Assembly (NCBI RefSeq): GCF_023571765.1
Contig: NZ_JAMJXC010000018.1
Span: 1 to 64,000, forward strand
Length of the DNA: 64,000 nucleotides
Direction: 5' to 3'
From: Xanthobacter aminoxidans
GTDB lineage: Bacteria > Pseudomonadota > Alphaproteobacteria > Rhizobiales > Xanthobacteraceae
The stretch's first letter is position 1. The number at the start of each line of letters is the position of its first letter. Below are positions 26,392 to 36,531 of the stretch, in pieces. The translations under genes were made by a program, and so were the position numbers. The notes beneath the pieces are model-generated. The model saw only the letters and a list, made by a program, of their open reading frames with translations, did not search any database and was not told the origin of the DNA.

Positions 26392-26582
26392 AGAGGCCGG
26401 GCGCCGAGCCCGACGAACGTGAAGAGTTCAGCTGCACTCCTGCGGTTCCGGGCGCGCCTGCCCTCAAGCATCCCCTCTCCGCCAAAGACCGCAGAAGGGG
26501 ATTTCGCGGTCCTCGCTCCCATCAACCCGACGCCCTGTGTCGGGCCGCACGGCCACTGCACGTCCAACTCGTGGACATTTAT

Positions 26583-26599
26583 TACATTAAAAAGATCGA
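26583..26599. promoter_or_regulatory. Candidate sulfur-locus operator, site D
   Basis: TACAT-TAAAAAG-ATCGA matches the shared dyad at seven of ten arm positions. TCGACA at its right edge and TATGCT 16 bases further on could be -35 and -10 elements of the long operon beginning at 26773, which implies a leader of ~140 bases. Confidence 0.48.
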
Positions 26600-26772
26600 C
26601 AAACTACATTTAAGAGATATGCTGACCATATCTTCGCTGGTGCGTGCCGCCGGACCGGGTTTCCCGGTGCTGAGCCTGACCTGCGAAGCGTTCTCCGCTC
26701 GAAGCGCGCCGGGTGCCCCTCCGGCCCTTTCCAACGCTCTTTTCCGTCGGACTCGCCACCTCGGACCCAGCC

Positions 26773-28014
26773 ATGAACGAAATCGTCGTCCCCTCTGCCG
26801 CCGCCCCCCTTCTCGGCGGACCGCTGCGCCCGGACGCGCCGGCGCTCGATGCCCTGTTCGACACCATCGCGGCGGGCTCGGCCCAGCGCGAGTACGAGCG
26901 CATCCTGCCGCATGAGCCGCTGGGGCTGATCCGCTCAGCGAAGCTCGGCGCCCTTCGCCTGCCGGTCGAGGCGGGCGGCGCCGGAGCCTCGTTCCGCGAG
27001 CTGTTCGGGGTCGTGCTGCGTCTCGCCACGGCGGACGCCAACGTGGCGCACATCCTGCGCAATCATTTCACCTTCGTGGAGCGCTACGCGCGCACCCCGC
27101 GCAATGCCGCGGAAGAGGGATGGCGCCGCGCCGTGGCGGAAGGGGCCATCGTCGGCCTCGCCAATACGGAGAGCGACGCCAAGGTGGTGGGCGGCTCCCC
27201 CTTCGCCACCGTCCTGCGCCCGGACGGCGATGGCTGGCGCATCAGCGGCCGCAAATACTATTCCACCGGCACCATCTTCTCCGACCTGGTGCTGGTGCGC
27301 GTGGCGACGCCGGAGGGCGGCAACGCCTCCCTCATCCTGCCGGTGAAGCGCGAGGGCATCGAGATCGTCGATGACTGGGACGGCATCGGCCAGCGGCTCA
27401 CCGGCTCGGGCACCACCATCTTCAACGAAGTGCGCGTCGAGCCGGATGAAGTGGTACCGGACGGCACGGGCGTCGGCTACGGCACCGCCTATTCCAGCAC
27501 CCTGCCCCAGCTCTACCTCACCACGGTCAATGCCGGCATCCTCGCCGCCGTGCTGCGGGATGCGACGGCGCTGCTGAAGAGCCGCAAGCACACCTATTTC
27601 TTCGCGCCGACACCGGTGGCGACCGAGGATCCCATTCTCCAGCAGGCGCTGGGCGAGATTTCCGCGGCGGCCTATGCGGCGGAAGCGCTGGTGCTCGCCA
27701 CCGCCGATGCGCTTGATGCCGCCGATGCGCTGCGCGCGTCCGGCGCGTCTTCGGAAGAGGTGAATGCGGCGGCTCACGGTGCGGCGCTCAAGGCGGCGCG
27801 GGCCAAGGTCATCATCGACGATCTCACCCTGCGCTCGGCCAGCCAGCTGTTCGATGTGGGCGGCGCCTCGGCGGCCCACCGCGCAGTCAATCTGGACCGC
27901 CACTGGCGCAATGCCCGCACCCTCGCCTCGCACAATCCGCGCTCCTACAAGGCGCGGCTCCTCGGGCTCCACGCCATCGACGGCACGCCCCTGCCACCCT
28001 CCAGCTTCTTCTGA
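26773..28014 (+). CDS. Acyl-CoA-dehydrogenase-like flavin monooxygenase (DszC/SfnB type)
   Basis: This is a 413-residue protein with the same architecture as the enzyme at 8632. The shared markers are RISGRKYYSTGTIFSDLVLV, IVDDWDGIGQRLTGSGTTIF and LDRHWRNARTLASHNP. The closest paralogue in the window is 47541, with which it shares the C-terminal ending DGTPLP--FF. It probably oxidises an organosulfur substrate with flavin reduced elsewhere. It leads a nine-gene run that continues to 37263. The chain has no cysteine and only the initiator Met. Confidence 0.85.
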   Translation: MNEIVVPSAAAPLLGGPLRPDAPALDALFDTIAAGSAQREYERILPHEPLGLIRSAKLGALRLPVEAGGAGASFRELFGVVLRLATADANVAHILRNHFTFVERYARTPRNAAEEGWRRAVAEGAIVGLANTESDAKVVGGSPFATVLRPDGDGWRISGRKYYSTGTIFSDLVLVRVATPEGGNASLILPVKREGIEIVDDWDGIGQRLTGSGTTIFNEVRVEPDEVVPDGTGVGYGTAYSSTLPQLYLTTVNAGILAAVLRDATALLKSRKHTYFFAPTPVATEDPILQQALGEISAAAYAAEALVLATADALDAADALRASGASSEEVNAAAHGAALKAARAKVIIDDLTLRSASQLFDVGGASAAHRAVNLDRHWRNARTLASHNPRSYKARLLGLHAIDGTPLPPSSFF

Positions 28015-28077
28015 GCCAGGGGCTGGCGAAATCCGGCCCCCCCAGCGCCCAACGCACATCCGAGATCCGAAGACCCG

Positions 28078-29691
28078 ATGACGTCCCCGTTCGAGACCCT
28101 TGCTTTGTCCCGTCGCACGCTCCTTGTGGGTGCCGGAGCCTCCCTCCTCCTGCCGGCAGCCGCGCGCCGGGCGGGCGCAGCCCCGGCCACGGGTGGAACG
28201 CTCGTCGCCGTGCTCGATCCCGAGCCGGCGGGCCTCGTGGCGGGCCTGACCATCTCCGCGCCGGCGGTGGCGGTCTCGGCCAACATCTTCGACGGGCTGG
28301 TGGAATATGACGAGGGCTTCAAGCTCAAGCCCAGCCTCGCCACATCCTGGGAGACCTCGGCGGACGGCACCGTCATCACCTTCCGCCTCCGCAACGACGT
28401 GACCTGGCATGACGGCACGCCCTTCACATCGGCGGACGTCGCCTATTCCCTCCTCGAAGTGACGAAGAAGGTGCACCCGCGCGGCAATGCGGTGTTCGCC
28501 AATCTCACCGCCGTGGACACTCCCGATCCGCACACGGCGGTGCTGCGCTTCTCGCGCCCCTCGCCGGTGGTGTGGGCGGCCTTCAACGGCACCGAGACGC
28601 AGATCCTGCCCAAGCATCTCTACGAGGGCACCAACCCCCTCACCAATCCCCTGAACGGCAAGCCCATCGGCACCGGCGCTTTCGTCTTCAAGGAGTGGGT
28701 GAAGGGCGAGCGCATCGTGCTGGAGCGCAATCCCAATTACTGGGACAAGGGCCGGCCCTATCTCGACCGCGTGGTGTTCCGCATCATCCGCGATCCCGCC
28801 TCCCGCGCGGCGGCGCTGGAAACCGGCGAGGCGCAATATATCCCGCTCAATCCCGTGCCGCTTTCGGACGTGGCGCGCATCAAGGCGTCCAAGGACCTCG
28901 TGGTGGAGACGCGCGGCTTCGAGGGGCCGGCGCCCATGTATTTCTTCGACTTCAACCTGCGCCGCGAGCCGTTCGGCGACATCCGTGTGCGCCAGGCCTT
29001 CGCCCACGCGCTGAACCGCAAGGCGCTCGCCGAGACGGTGTTCTACGGCCTCGCCAAACCCGCGGAAGGCCCCGTGCCGAGCTACCAGACCCAGTTCTTC
29101 GCGACCGATCTTCCGCAATACGACTACAACATCGCCAAGGCCGAGGCCCTATTGGATGCCGCCGGCCTGAAGAAGGGGTCGGACGGGGTGCGCCTGCGCA
29201 TCGACCACATCCCCTCCGCCTATGGCGAGGATTACCGGCGGGCGGGCGAATACTTCAAGCAGGCGCTGAAGCGCATCGGCGTGGACGTCACGCTGCGCAA
29301 CTACGATCTGCCCACTTACATCAAGGTGGTCTTCACCGAATACGATTTCGACACCCACAGCGCCTGGTATTCCGCCTATCCCGATCCGCAGATCGGCGTG
29401 CAGCGACGCTATTGGAGCCAGGCGATCAAGAAAGGTACGCCCTCGTCCAACGCCTCGGGAATCGCCGATCCGGAGATCGATGCGGTCATCGAGCGCATCC
29501 AGACCGAGGGCAACGTGGAGAAGCGCAACGCCGACATCCGCGAATTGCAGCGCCTCGCGCAGGTGAAGCTGCCGTCGGTGAACCTCTTGGAGCTCACCTT
29601 CTATCGCGCCTATTCGGCGAAGCTCTCGGGCATCGATCTCGCCCCGTTCGGCGGCTACCAGTCGCTGAAGACCGTGTGGGTGGGGGCCTGA
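28078..29691 (+). CDS. Dpp/Opp-type ABC substrate-binding protein
   Basis: This is a 537-residue solute-binding protein of the peptide/nickel/glutathione class (SBP_bac_5). A Tat-like signal (SRRTLLVGAGASLLLPAAARRAGA) is followed by the family core: VTWHDGTPFTSADVAYSLLEV, TEGNVEKRNADIRELQRL and PKHLYEGTNPLTNP. The matching permeases and ATPases follow directly, with a one-base gap to the first permease. The ligand is not predictable, but context suggests a sulfur-containing peptide, thioether or thiol. It has no cysteine and two methionines in total. Confidence 0.88.
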   Translation: MTSPFETLALSRRTLLVGAGASLLLPAAARRAGAAPATGGTLVAVLDPEPAGLVAGLTISAPAVAVSANIFDGLVEYDEGFKLKPSLATSWETSADGTVITFRLRNDVTWHDGTPFTSADVAYSLLEVTKKVHPRGNAVFANLTAVDTPDPHTAVLRFSRPSPVVWAAFNGTETQILPKHLYEGTNPLTNPLNGKPIGTGAFVFKEWVKGERIVLERNPNYWDKGRPYLDRVVFRIIRDPASRAAALETGEAQYIPLNPVPLSDVARIKASKDLVVETRGFEGPAPMYFFDFNLRREPFGDIRVRQAFAHALNRKALAETVFYGLAKPAEGPVPSYQTQFFATDLPQYDYNIAKAEALLDAAGLKKGSDGVRLRIDHIPSAYGEDYRRAGEYFKQALKRIGVDVTLRNYDLPTYIKVVFTEYDFDTHSAWYSAYPDPQIGVQRRYWSQAIKKGTPSSNASGIADPEIDAVIERIQTEGNVEKRNADIRELQRLAQVKLPSVNLLELTFYRAYSAKLSGIDLAPFGGYQSLKTVWVGA

Positions 29692-29692
29692 G

Positions 29693-30694
29693 ATGGCGCG
29701 CGCCCTTCAGCTGCCCGAGGGGCGGGTGCTGCGCTATCTCGGCCTGCGCGTTGTCCAGGTGGTGCCCACCATCCTCGCCATCGTGGTGCTGAACTTCTTC
29801 TTCCTGCGCCTCGCTCCCGGCGACCTCGCCGAGGTGATGGCCGGCGAGGCGGGCTCCGCGACACCCGAATACATGGCCATGCTGCGCCAGCAGTTCGGGC
29901 TCGACGAGCCGCTTGCCATCCAGTTTTTCAAGTATATGGGCCAGCTGTTCCAGCTCAATCTCGGCTATTCGTTCCGCAATTCCATGCCGGTGCTGGACCT
30001 CATATTGACCCGTGCGCCCAACACCGCGCTGCTCATGCTCTCCAGCCTCGTGCTGGCGGTGGCGCTCGGCATCCTGTTCGGCGCCATCAGCGCGCAATGG
30101 CGCGGGCGCTGGCCGGACGGCGTGCTCTCCGCGGTCTCCACCATCGGCTTTGCCACGCCGCTCTTCTGGGTGGGGCTGATGCTGATCGTGCTGTTCTCGG
30201 TGGAACTGCGCTGGCTTCCGGCGGGCGGGATGCGTGATCTCCAGCAGGCCCACACCGGCCTTGCGGCGGTCGGCGACGTAGCGCTGCACATGGTGCTGCC
30301 GGTCCTGTCACTGGCCTTCTTCTACATCGCCATCTACACGCGCCTCACCCGCTCGGCCATGCTGGAAGTGCTGGAGCTGGACTTCGTGCGCACCGCCCGC
30401 GCCAAGGGCATCGCCCCTCTGCCCATCGCCGTGCGCCACGTGCTGCGCAATGCGCTCCTGCCCATCGTCACCATGACCGGCCTGCAGCTCGGCACGCTGC
30501 TCTCGGGGTCGGTGGTGATCGAAACCGTGTTCGCCTGGCCCGGCATGGGCCGGCTCGCCTTCGATGCGGTGTTCCAGCGCGACATCAACCTGCTGCTGGG
30601 GGTGCTGTTCTTCTCCTCCTTCCTGGTGATCGTCTCGAACCTCGCGACCGATCTCGTCTACGCCCTGCTCGACCCGAGGATCGACGTGCGATGA
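29693..30694 (+). CDS. Dpp/Opp-type ABC permease, first subunit
   Basis: This is a 333-residue inner-membrane protein of the DppB/OppB class. It has an N-terminal transmembrane helix, the periplasmic signature (RLAPGDLAEVMAGE, then QFGLDEPLAIQFFKYM), about five further helices and the cytoplasmic EAA-like loop FVRTARAKGIAPLPIAVRHVLRNALLPIVT. It would form the transport channel with the next gene's product. The stop overlaps the next start (ATGA). Confidence 0.92.
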   Translation: MARALQLPEGRVLRYLGLRVVQVVPTILAIVVLNFFFLRLAPGDLAEVMAGEAGSATPEYMAMLRQQFGLDEPLAIQFFKYMGQLFQLNLGYSFRNSMPVLDLILTRAPNTALLMLSSLVLAVALGILFGAISAQWRGRWPDGVLSAVSTIGFATPLFWVGLMLIVLFSVELRWLPAGGMRDLQQAHTGLAAVGDVALHMVLPVLSLAFFYIAIYTRLTRSAMLEVLELDFVRTARAKGIAPLPIAVRHVLRNALLPIVTMTGLQLGTLLSGSVVIETVFAWPGMGRLAFDAVFQRDINLLLGVLFFSSFLVIVSNLATDLVYALLDPRIDVR

Positions 30695-31608
30695 GCCTCG
30701 ACGCCACCGACATCCTTCCCCGCGCCCCCGCGGCTTCGGCCCCCGCCGCGCCGAAGCCGCGCCGCGCGGTGCGCGCCTCCTCCTTCGGATATCGCTTCCT
30801 GCGCAGCCGCACCGCGCTTGCCGGCAGCATCGGGCTGGCGCTTGTGGCCGGCGCCGCTCTGTTCGCGGGGCAGATCTTCCCCGGTGATCCGCTGGACATG
30901 GTGGCCCGACCGTTCATCTGGCCCTTCACCTCGGCGGAATATCCGCTCGGCACGGACATGCTGGGCCGGGACATCCTCGTCGGCCTCGTCTATGCGGCGC
31001 GCGTCTCGCTGGCGGTCGGCCTCGCGGCGGCGGGCCTCGCCGTGGCGCTGGGCGTCGTGTTCGGGGCGCTGTCGGGCTATTTCGGCGGCTGGGTGGACCA
31101 GGTGCTCACCCGCATCACCGAAGTGTTCCAGACCATGCCGCCCCTCGTGTTCGTGGTGGTGGTGGTGGCGATCCTCACCCCCTCGGTCTCCTCCATCGTG
31201 CTCGGCATCGCCGTCACCTCCTGGCCGCAGGTCGCCCGGCTGGTGCGGGCCGAGGCGCTGCGGCTACGCGATGCGGAATTCGTGCAGGCGGCTCGGGTCA
31301 TGGGCATGGGACATTTCCGCATCATCCTCACCCACATATTGCCCAATGCCATCTCGCCGGTGGTGGTGGCGGGCTCGATCCTCGTCGCCTCCGCCATCCT
31401 CACGGAGGCGGCGCTCTCGTTCCTCGGCCTCGGCGATCCCAACCTCATCTCGTGGGGCAGCATGATCGGCTCCGGCCGCGAGGTGCTGCGCACCGCCTGG
31501 TACATGACCGCTTTGCCCGGCCTTGCCATCTCGCTCACCGTCATGGCGCTGAACCTGCTCGGCAACGGCCTCAACGACGTCCTCAACCCGCGGGTCTCGC
31601 TGACATGA
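30691..31608 (+). CDS. Dpp/Opp-type ABC permease, second subunit
   Basis: This is a 305-residue DppC/OppC-class permease. It has an Ala/Pro-rich cytoplasmic N-terminus, then YPLGTDMLGRDILVGLVYAARVSL (a class hallmark), several membrane helices and the EAA loop EFVQAARVMGMGHFRIILTHILPNAISP. It partners the previous protein. It overlaps both neighbours by 4 bases. Confidence 0.92.
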   Translation: MSLDATDILPRAPAASAPAAPKPRRAVRASSFGYRFLRSRTALAGSIGLALVAGAALFAGQIFPGDPLDMVARPFIWPFTSAEYPLGTDMLGRDILVGLVYAARVSLAVGLAAAGLAVALGVVFGALSGYFGGWVDQVLTRITEVFQTMPPLVFVVVVVAILTPSVSSIVLGIAVTSWPQVARLVRAEALRLRDAEFVQAARVMGMGHFRIILTHILPNAISPVVVAGSILVASAILTEAALSFLGLGDPNLISWGSMIGSGREVLRTAWYMTALPGLAISLTVMALNLLGNGLNDVLNPRVSLT

Positions 31609-32627
31609 CGCGCCCTGCCCTGCTCGACGTCAAAGACCTCACCGTCCGCTTCCGCACTCCGGCCGGCCGGCTGACGGCGGTGGATCGCCTCTCCTTCGAC
31701 ATTGCGGCCGGCGAGACGCTCGCCATCGTCGGCGAGAGCGGCTGCGGCAAGTCGGTAACGGCCATGGCGCTGCTGCGCCTGCTCCGGTCGCCGCCGGCGG
31801 AGATTTCCGGAAGCCATGTGCGGTTCGAGGGCACGGACCTCCTGGCCCTCTCCGAGCGCGCCATGCGTGACGTGCGCGGCAACCGGATCGCCATGATATT
31901 CCAGGACCCGCTCTCGGCGCTGAACCCGGTGCGCACGGTGGCCGACCAGATCATCGAGAGCCTGAAGCGCCATACCGGCCTGCGCGGCCCCGCCCTGCAC
32001 CGGCGCGCGGTGGAGCTGCTCGACCTCGTGCGCATTCCCGAGCCGCAGCGCCGGGCGGACGATTATCCGCACCACTTCTCCGGCGGCATGCGCCAGAGGG
32101 TGATGATCGCCATCGCCATCGCTGCCAATCCTCGCCTGCTGATCGCCGACGAGCCGACCACCGCCCTCGATGTCACCGTGCAGGCGCAGATTTTGAAGCT
32201 CATCGTCTCGCTCCAGAAGGAGTTCGGCATGAGCCTGCTGCTCATAAGCCACGACCTCGGCGTGGTGGCCGAGACGGCGGACCGGGTGCTGGTGATGTAT
32301 GCCGGCCGCAAGGTGGAGGAGCGGCCGGTGGCCGACCTGTTCGCCCGTCCGCTCCATCCCTACACCCGCGCCTTGATGCGCGCCCGCCCGACGCCGGGCC
32401 TGCGGCGCGAGCTGCTGGACGAAATCCCCGGCATCGTGCCCTCCCTCGCCGATCTGCCGCCGGGGTGCGCCTTCGCGCCGCGCTGCGCCCATGCGGACGA
32501 GACCTGCGCGCGGCTCCAGCCGGTTCTGGAAGGCGTCGGCGGTGGCGGAAGCGTCGCCTGCCTCCACCTCGATCGCCTCGCAGGGGAGAAGCCCCGCGCG
32601 CCCGTCCTGGAAGGCGTGCCGGCATGA
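31605..32627 (+). CDS. Dpp/Opp-type ABC ATPase, DppD class
   Basis: This is a 340-residue ATPase with Walker [11 protein letters not shown]-loop [12 protein letters not shown], signature [12 protein letters not shown], Walker [13 protein letters not shown] and H-loop LLISHDLG. The C-terminal oligopeptide-transporter extension carries a cysteine cluster ([17 protein letters not shown]), which in related proteins such as DppD can bind an iron-sulfur centre. It pairs with the next gene's product, and the start and stop overlap the neighbouring genes by 4 bases. Confidence 0.92.
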   Translation: MTRPALLDVKDLTVRFRTPAGRLTAVDRLSFDIAAGETLAIVGESGCGKSVTAMALLRLLRSPPAEISGSHVRFEGTDLLALSERAMRDVRGNRIAMIFQDPLSALNPVRTVADQIIESLKRHTGLRGPALHRRAVELLDLVRIPEPQRRADDYPHHFSGGMRQRVMIAIAIAANPRLLIADEPTTALDVTVQAQILKLIVSLQKEFGMSLLLISHDLGVVAETADRVLVMYAGRKVEERPVADLFARPLHPYTRALMRARPTPGLRRELLDEIPGIVPSLADLPPGCAFAPRCAHADETCARLQPVLEGVGGGGSVACLHLDRLAGEKPRAPVLEGVPA

Positions 32628-33634
32628 GTGCGCCCGTTGAGACGCCCGCTTTGGAAGTGCGGGACCTTGTGGTCTCCTACAACACCGGCCGGGGTCCCCT
32701 CTCGGCGGTGGACGGCGTTTCCTTCGCGATCCGCCCCGGCGAGACGCTGGGGCTGGTGGGGGAATCCGGCTGCGGCAAATCCTCCCTCGCCAAGGCCATC
32801 GTGCAACTGGTCGAGCCCTCGTCCGGCGCGCTGAAGGTGGAGGGGCACGACATCACCGGGCTCACCGCCCGCGAGCGGCGGGCACTCCGGCCCAAGGTGC
32901 AGATGGTGTTTCAGGACCCCATGGGCGCCCTCGACCCCCGCCAGCGGGCCGGCACGATCCTCGAAACCCCGCTCAAGCTCAACGGCGTGCGCGGCAAGGC
33001 CGAGCGGCGCGCCCGGGTGGCGAGCCTCATGGAGGCGGTGGGGCTGAGGCCCGAATTCATCGACCGGCTGCCGCATGAATTCTCCGGCGGCCAGCGCCAA
33101 CGCATCGGCATCGCCCGCGCGCTTGCCCTCGATCCCGCGGTGATCGTCTGCGACGAGCCGGTGTCGGCGCTGGACGTGTCGCTGCAGGCGCAGGTGCTGA
33201 ACCTCCTGCGCAAGGTGCAGCGCGAAACCTCCGTCGCCTATCTGTTCATCAGCCACGATCTCTCGGTGGTGGAGCATATCGCCGACCGGGTGGCCATCAT
33301 GTATCTGGGCCGCATCGTCGAGCTTGCCCCGCGCGAGACGCTGTGGCGCGCGCCCCTTCATCCCTACACCCGCGCGCTCATCGAGGCGCTGCCGCGCATA
33401 GACCCCGGCGCGAGCCGCATCGCCGACAAGACCATCGTCGGCGGCGACCTGCCGAGCCCCTTCGCGCCGCCCAAGGGCTGCCGCTTCCACACCCGATGCC
33501 CCATCGCCGTCGCGCGCTGCGCCATTGATGCGCCGGCCCTGAGCGATGCGGGCGACGGCCACCTCGTGGCCTGCCATCTCGCATCCGGCGCCGTGCCCGC
33601 GCCAAACGCCAGCGCTGCGTTGCAGCCGGCCTGA
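32624..33634 (+). CDS. Dpp/Opp-type ABC ATPase, DppF class
   Basis: This is a 336-residue ATPase with Walker [11 protein letters not shown]-loop MVFQDPMGALDPRQ, signature FSGGQRQRIGIARAL, Walker B VIVCDEPVSALD and H-loop LFISHDLSVVE. The C-terminal extension has a cysteine cluster (PPKGCRFHTRCPIAVARC) like that of the preceding subunit. With that subunit it completes a full Dpp-type importer encoded at 28078-33634. Confidence 0.92.
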   Translation: MSAPVETPALEVRDLVVSYNTGRGPLSAVDGVSFAIRPGETLGLVGESGCGKSSLAKAIVQLVEPSSGALKVEGHDITGLTARERRALRPKVQMVFQDPMGALDPRQRAGTILETPLKLNGVRGKAERRARVASLMEAVGLRPEFIDRLPHEFSGGQRQRIGIARALALDPAVIVCDEPVSALDVSLQAQVLNLLRKVQRETSVAYLFISHDLSVVEHIADRVAIMYLGRIVELAPRETLWRAPLHPYTRALIEALPRIDPGASRIADKTIVGGDLPSPFAPPKGCRFHTRCPIAVARCAIDAPALSDAGDGHLVACHLASGAVPAPNASAALQPA

Positions 33635-33683
33635 CCCCCTGCCTGCCCGTCCGGCGCCGCAGCGCCGATCCGGAGACCCGACC

Positions 33684-34835
33684 ATGACCGCACGCATCAC
33701 AATCTCGCCCGCGGACTATCCCGAAAGTCCCCTCGCGCAGGCGCTGAAGCAGCCGCTGCTGCTCGGCCTGTTCCTGCCCATCCAGAGCGGCGGCTGGTCG
33801 CCCTCGACCCTGCCGCGCAGCACCGACTGGACGTTCGACTACAACAAGGCGCTCACCCTCAAGGCCGAGGAACTCGGTTTCGACCTCGCCTTCGGCCTCG
33901 CCCAGTGGATCGGCAAGGACGGCTATGGCGGCGAGCTGAAGTATCGCGAGCAGGCCATCGACCCGTTCGTGACCGTGGCGGCCCTGTCCTCGGTGACGAA
34001 GAGGATCATCCTCATCTCCACCATCCACATCCTCTACGGGCCGTGGCACCCGCTGCACCTCGCCAAGTTCGCGGCGACGCTGGACCATATCTCGGGCGGG
34101 CGCTTCGGCATCAACATGGTCACCGGCTACGCCCCGCGCGAGCCGAAGATGTTCGGCACCACGCAGATCGAGCATGACGCGCGCTATGCGCGGGCGGCGG
34201 AGTTCATCGGCATCGTCGAGCGTCTGTGGGCCTCCAGCGAGAACGTCACCATCGACGGCGAATTCTGGAAGCTGGAGGAGGCTTATGTCTCGCCGCGGCC
34301 CAAATATGGCCGTCCGATCCTCGTCAACGCCACCGGCTCGCCCGCCGGCTTCGACTATGCCGCGCAGCATTCCGACCTCGTCTTCATCACCAGCCCCGCC
34401 GGTGCGGAGATCGAGGCGGCGCTCGCGGCGTTGCCGGACCACGTGGCGAACCTCAAGGCCCGCGCCAAGGCTGCCGGCCGCGAGGTGCGCGCCATCATCA
34501 ACCCGATGATCGTCTGCCGGCCGACCGAGCAGGAGGCGAAGGCGTATCACGCCGCCATTCTCGCCCATGCCGACACCGGGGCGGTGCAGGGCTTCCTCGC
34601 CCATCACGCCGCCGGCGACAGCCAGGCCTGGAAGAACCACAAGGGCGAGCACCGGGTGCTCGGCGGCAACATCCAGATCATCGGCTCGCCGGAACAGGTG
34701 GCGGACAAGCTCATCCGCCTGAAGAAGGCCGGCATCGACGGCGTTCAGCTCGCCTTCTTCGACTTCAAGCCCGACCTCGATTTCTTCGGCGAAGCGGTCC
34801 TGCCGCTGCTGAAGCAGGCCGGGCTGCGCATCTGA
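33684..34835 (+). CDS. LLM-class FMN-dependent monooxygenase (SfnG/RutA-like branch)
   Basis: This is a 383-residue luciferase-like protein of a different branch from those at 7248, 19174 and 20853. It has LLGLFLPIQSGGWSPSTLPRSTDW near the start, FDLAFGLAQWIGKDGYGG, GGRFGINMVTGYAPREPKMFG and a C-terminal IIGSPEQVADKLIRLKKAGIDGVQL. The layout resembles dimethylsulfone monooxygenase SfnG and pyrimidine monooxygenase RutA, both FMNH2-dependent C-X bond-cleaving enzymes. A methylated sulfone or sulfonate substrate would fit the context but is unproven. Confidence 0.85.
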   Translation: MTARITISPADYPESPLAQALKQPLLLGLFLPIQSGGWSPSTLPRSTDWTFDYNKALTLKAEELGFDLAFGLAQWIGKDGYGGELKYREQAIDPFVTVAALSSVTKRIILISTIHILYGPWHPLHLAKFAATLDHISGGRFGINMVTGYAPREPKMFGTTQIEHDARYARAAEFIGIVERLWASSENVTIDGEFWKLEEAYVSPRPKYGRPILVNATGSPAGFDYAAQHSDLVFITSPAGAEIEAALAALPDHVANLKARAKAAGREVRAIINPMIVCRPTEQEAKAYHAAILAHADTGAVQGFLAHHAAGDSQAWKNHKGEHRVLGGNIQIIGSPEQVADKLIRLKKAGIDGVQLAFFDFKPDLDFFGEAVLPLLKQAGLRI

Positions 34836-34866
34836 TCCCCCCACACGACCGAAACGGACGCTGCCC

Positions 34867-36477
34867 ATGCTGAACCGTCGCGACATCCTGCGCCTTGCTG
34901 CGGCCGGCGCCTCCCTTGCGGCCGTGCCGATTGCGCGCGCCGCGGACGGTTCGCCCGTCCCCGGCGGGCACCTCGTCTCCATCGTGGTGCCTGAGCCGCA
35001 GACCCTCGGGCTCACGGTCTCCAACCCCACCATCGTCATCGCCATCAACGTGTACGATGGGCTCGTGACCTATGACGGGACGGGCGCGCCGCGTCCGCAG
35101 CTCGCCGAGAGCTACGAGCAGGCGCCCGACGGCCGCTCCATCACCTTCCGCCTGCGCAAGGGCGTGACCTGGCACGACGGCGTGCCCTTCACTGCCGCCG
35201 ACGTGAAGTATTCGATCCTGGAGGTGGTGAAGAAGACCCACCCGCGCGGCATCGGCACCTATTCGCAGCTTCAGGACATCGAGACGCCCGACGACCACAC
35301 CGTCATCCTGCGGCTGGCGAAGCCCTCGCCGGTGATCTGGGCCGCGCTCAATTCCAGCGAGACGCAGATCCTGCCGAAGCACCTCTATGAGGGCACCGAT
35401 CCGCTCACCAATCCCTGGAACACGAAGCCCATCGGGACGGGTCCGTTCATCTTCAAGGAATGGGTGCGCGGCAGCCACGTGACGCTGGAGCGCAACCCCA
35501 ACTACTGGGATGCCGGCAAGCCCTATCTGGACCGGCTCACCTTCCGCTTCGTGCCCGATGCCGGCGCCCGCGCCGCGGCGCTGGAAACCGGCGAGACGCA
35601 GTACGTGCCGCTCAGCCCGGTGCCGCTCTCGGACGTGGAGCGGCTCGCCAAGCGGCCGGACCTCGTGGTGGAAACCCGCGGCTGGGAGGCGGTGGCACCG
35701 GTCTTCTTCCTCGACTTCAATATGCGCCGTCCGCAGTTCCAGGATGTGCGGGTGCGCCGGGCCATCGCCCTCGCCATCGACAAGAAGGCGCTGGCGCGAA
35801 CCGTCTGGTACGGTTTCGCCGAGCCCGCCACCGGCCCGGTGCCGGCCTTCCAGACCGCGTTCGCGGCCACCGGGCTTCCGCAGTACGACTATGATCCGAA
35901 GAAGGCCGAGGCGCTGCTGGACGAGGCCGGCCTCAAGCGCGGGCCTGACGGCGTGCGGCTGCGCTTCAACCACGCCAGCATCCCCTATGGCGACGACTTC
36001 AAGCGCTCGGGCGAGTTCATCCGCCAGCAATTGAAGAAGGTCGGCATCGAGGTGGAGCTGTTGAATTACGACTTGCCGACCTTCCTGCGGAAGATCTACA
36101 CTGAATACGACTTCGACACGCTGAACGCCTATTACGCCGCCTTCGCCGACCCACAGATCGGCGTGCAGCGCCGCTTCTGGTCGCAGACCATCCGGCCGGG
36201 GTCGGCATGGTCCAACGCCTCCGGCTATTCCAACCCCAAGGTGGATGCCCTGCTCGAGGCCGCGGCGGTGGAGCCGGACCCGCTAAAGCGCAAGGCGCTG
36301 CTCGGCGAGTTCCAGCTCATCGTCCAGACCGATCTGCCCTCCATCTCCCTGCTTGAGCTGAAGCAGTTCCGGGTGTGGTCGAGCCGCCTGAAGGGCGTAA
36401 ATGTCGGCCCCATCGGCGTCTACTCCTCCTTCGCGGATGCCTGGCTGGAGCCGGCGCCGGGAGCCGTGCGGGGCTGA
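34867..36477 (+). CDS. Second Dpp/Opp-type substrate-binding protein
   Basis: This is a 536-residue SBP_bac_5 protein with a Tat-like signal (NRRDILRLAAAGASLAAVPIARA). It aligns throughout with the protein at 28078: VTWHDGVPFTAADVKYSILEVV, PKHLYEGTDPLTNPWN, ERNPNYWDAGKPYLDRL and PLSDVERLAKRPDLVVETRG. No additional permease accompanies it, so it probably feeds the importer at 29693-33634 with a second ligand class. It has two methionines and no cysteine. Confidence 0.88.
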   Translation: MLNRRDILRLAAAGASLAAVPIARAADGSPVPGGHLVSIVVPEPQTLGLTVSNPTIVIAINVYDGLVTYDGTGAPRPQLAESYEQAPDGRSITFRLRKGVTWHDGVPFTAADVKYSILEVVKKTHPRGIGTYSQLQDIETPDDHTVILRLAKPSPVIWAALNSSETQILPKHLYEGTDPLTNPWNTKPIGTGPFIFKEWVRGSHVTLERNPNYWDAGKPYLDRLTFRFVPDAGARAAALETGETQYVPLSPVPLSDVERLAKRPDLVVETRGWEAVAPVFFLDFNMRRPQFQDVRVRRAIALAIDKKALARTVWYGFAEPATGPVPAFQTAFAATGLPQYDYDPKKAEALLDEAGLKRGPDGVRLRFNHASIPYGDDFKRSGEFIRQQLKKVGIEVELLNYDLPTFLRKIYTEYDFDTLNAYYAAFADPQIGVQRRFWSQTIRPGSAWSNASGYSNPKVDALLEAAAVEPDPLKRKALLGEFQLIVQTDLPSISLLELKQFRVWSSRLKGVNVGPIGVYSSFADAWLEPAPGAVRG

Positions 36478-36531
36478 ACGCGGACCATCCGCCCGTCCCG
36501 AACCCTGTCCAAGCCGCACAAGGGATGCGTT

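Noticed and set aside
26571-26915. A 114-codon reading starting at the site D region
   Set aside because: It runs through the promoter-like stretch into the 26773 gene in another frame and has no family resemblance.
26935-29118. A 727-codon open reading on the minus strand, and similar long antisense readings (for example 7638-8957, 13619-14920, 44349-46214)
   Set aside because: They lie opposite clearly identified genes, have His/Gly/Arg-heavy composition typical of antisense frames in GC-rich DNA, and lack recognisable domains.
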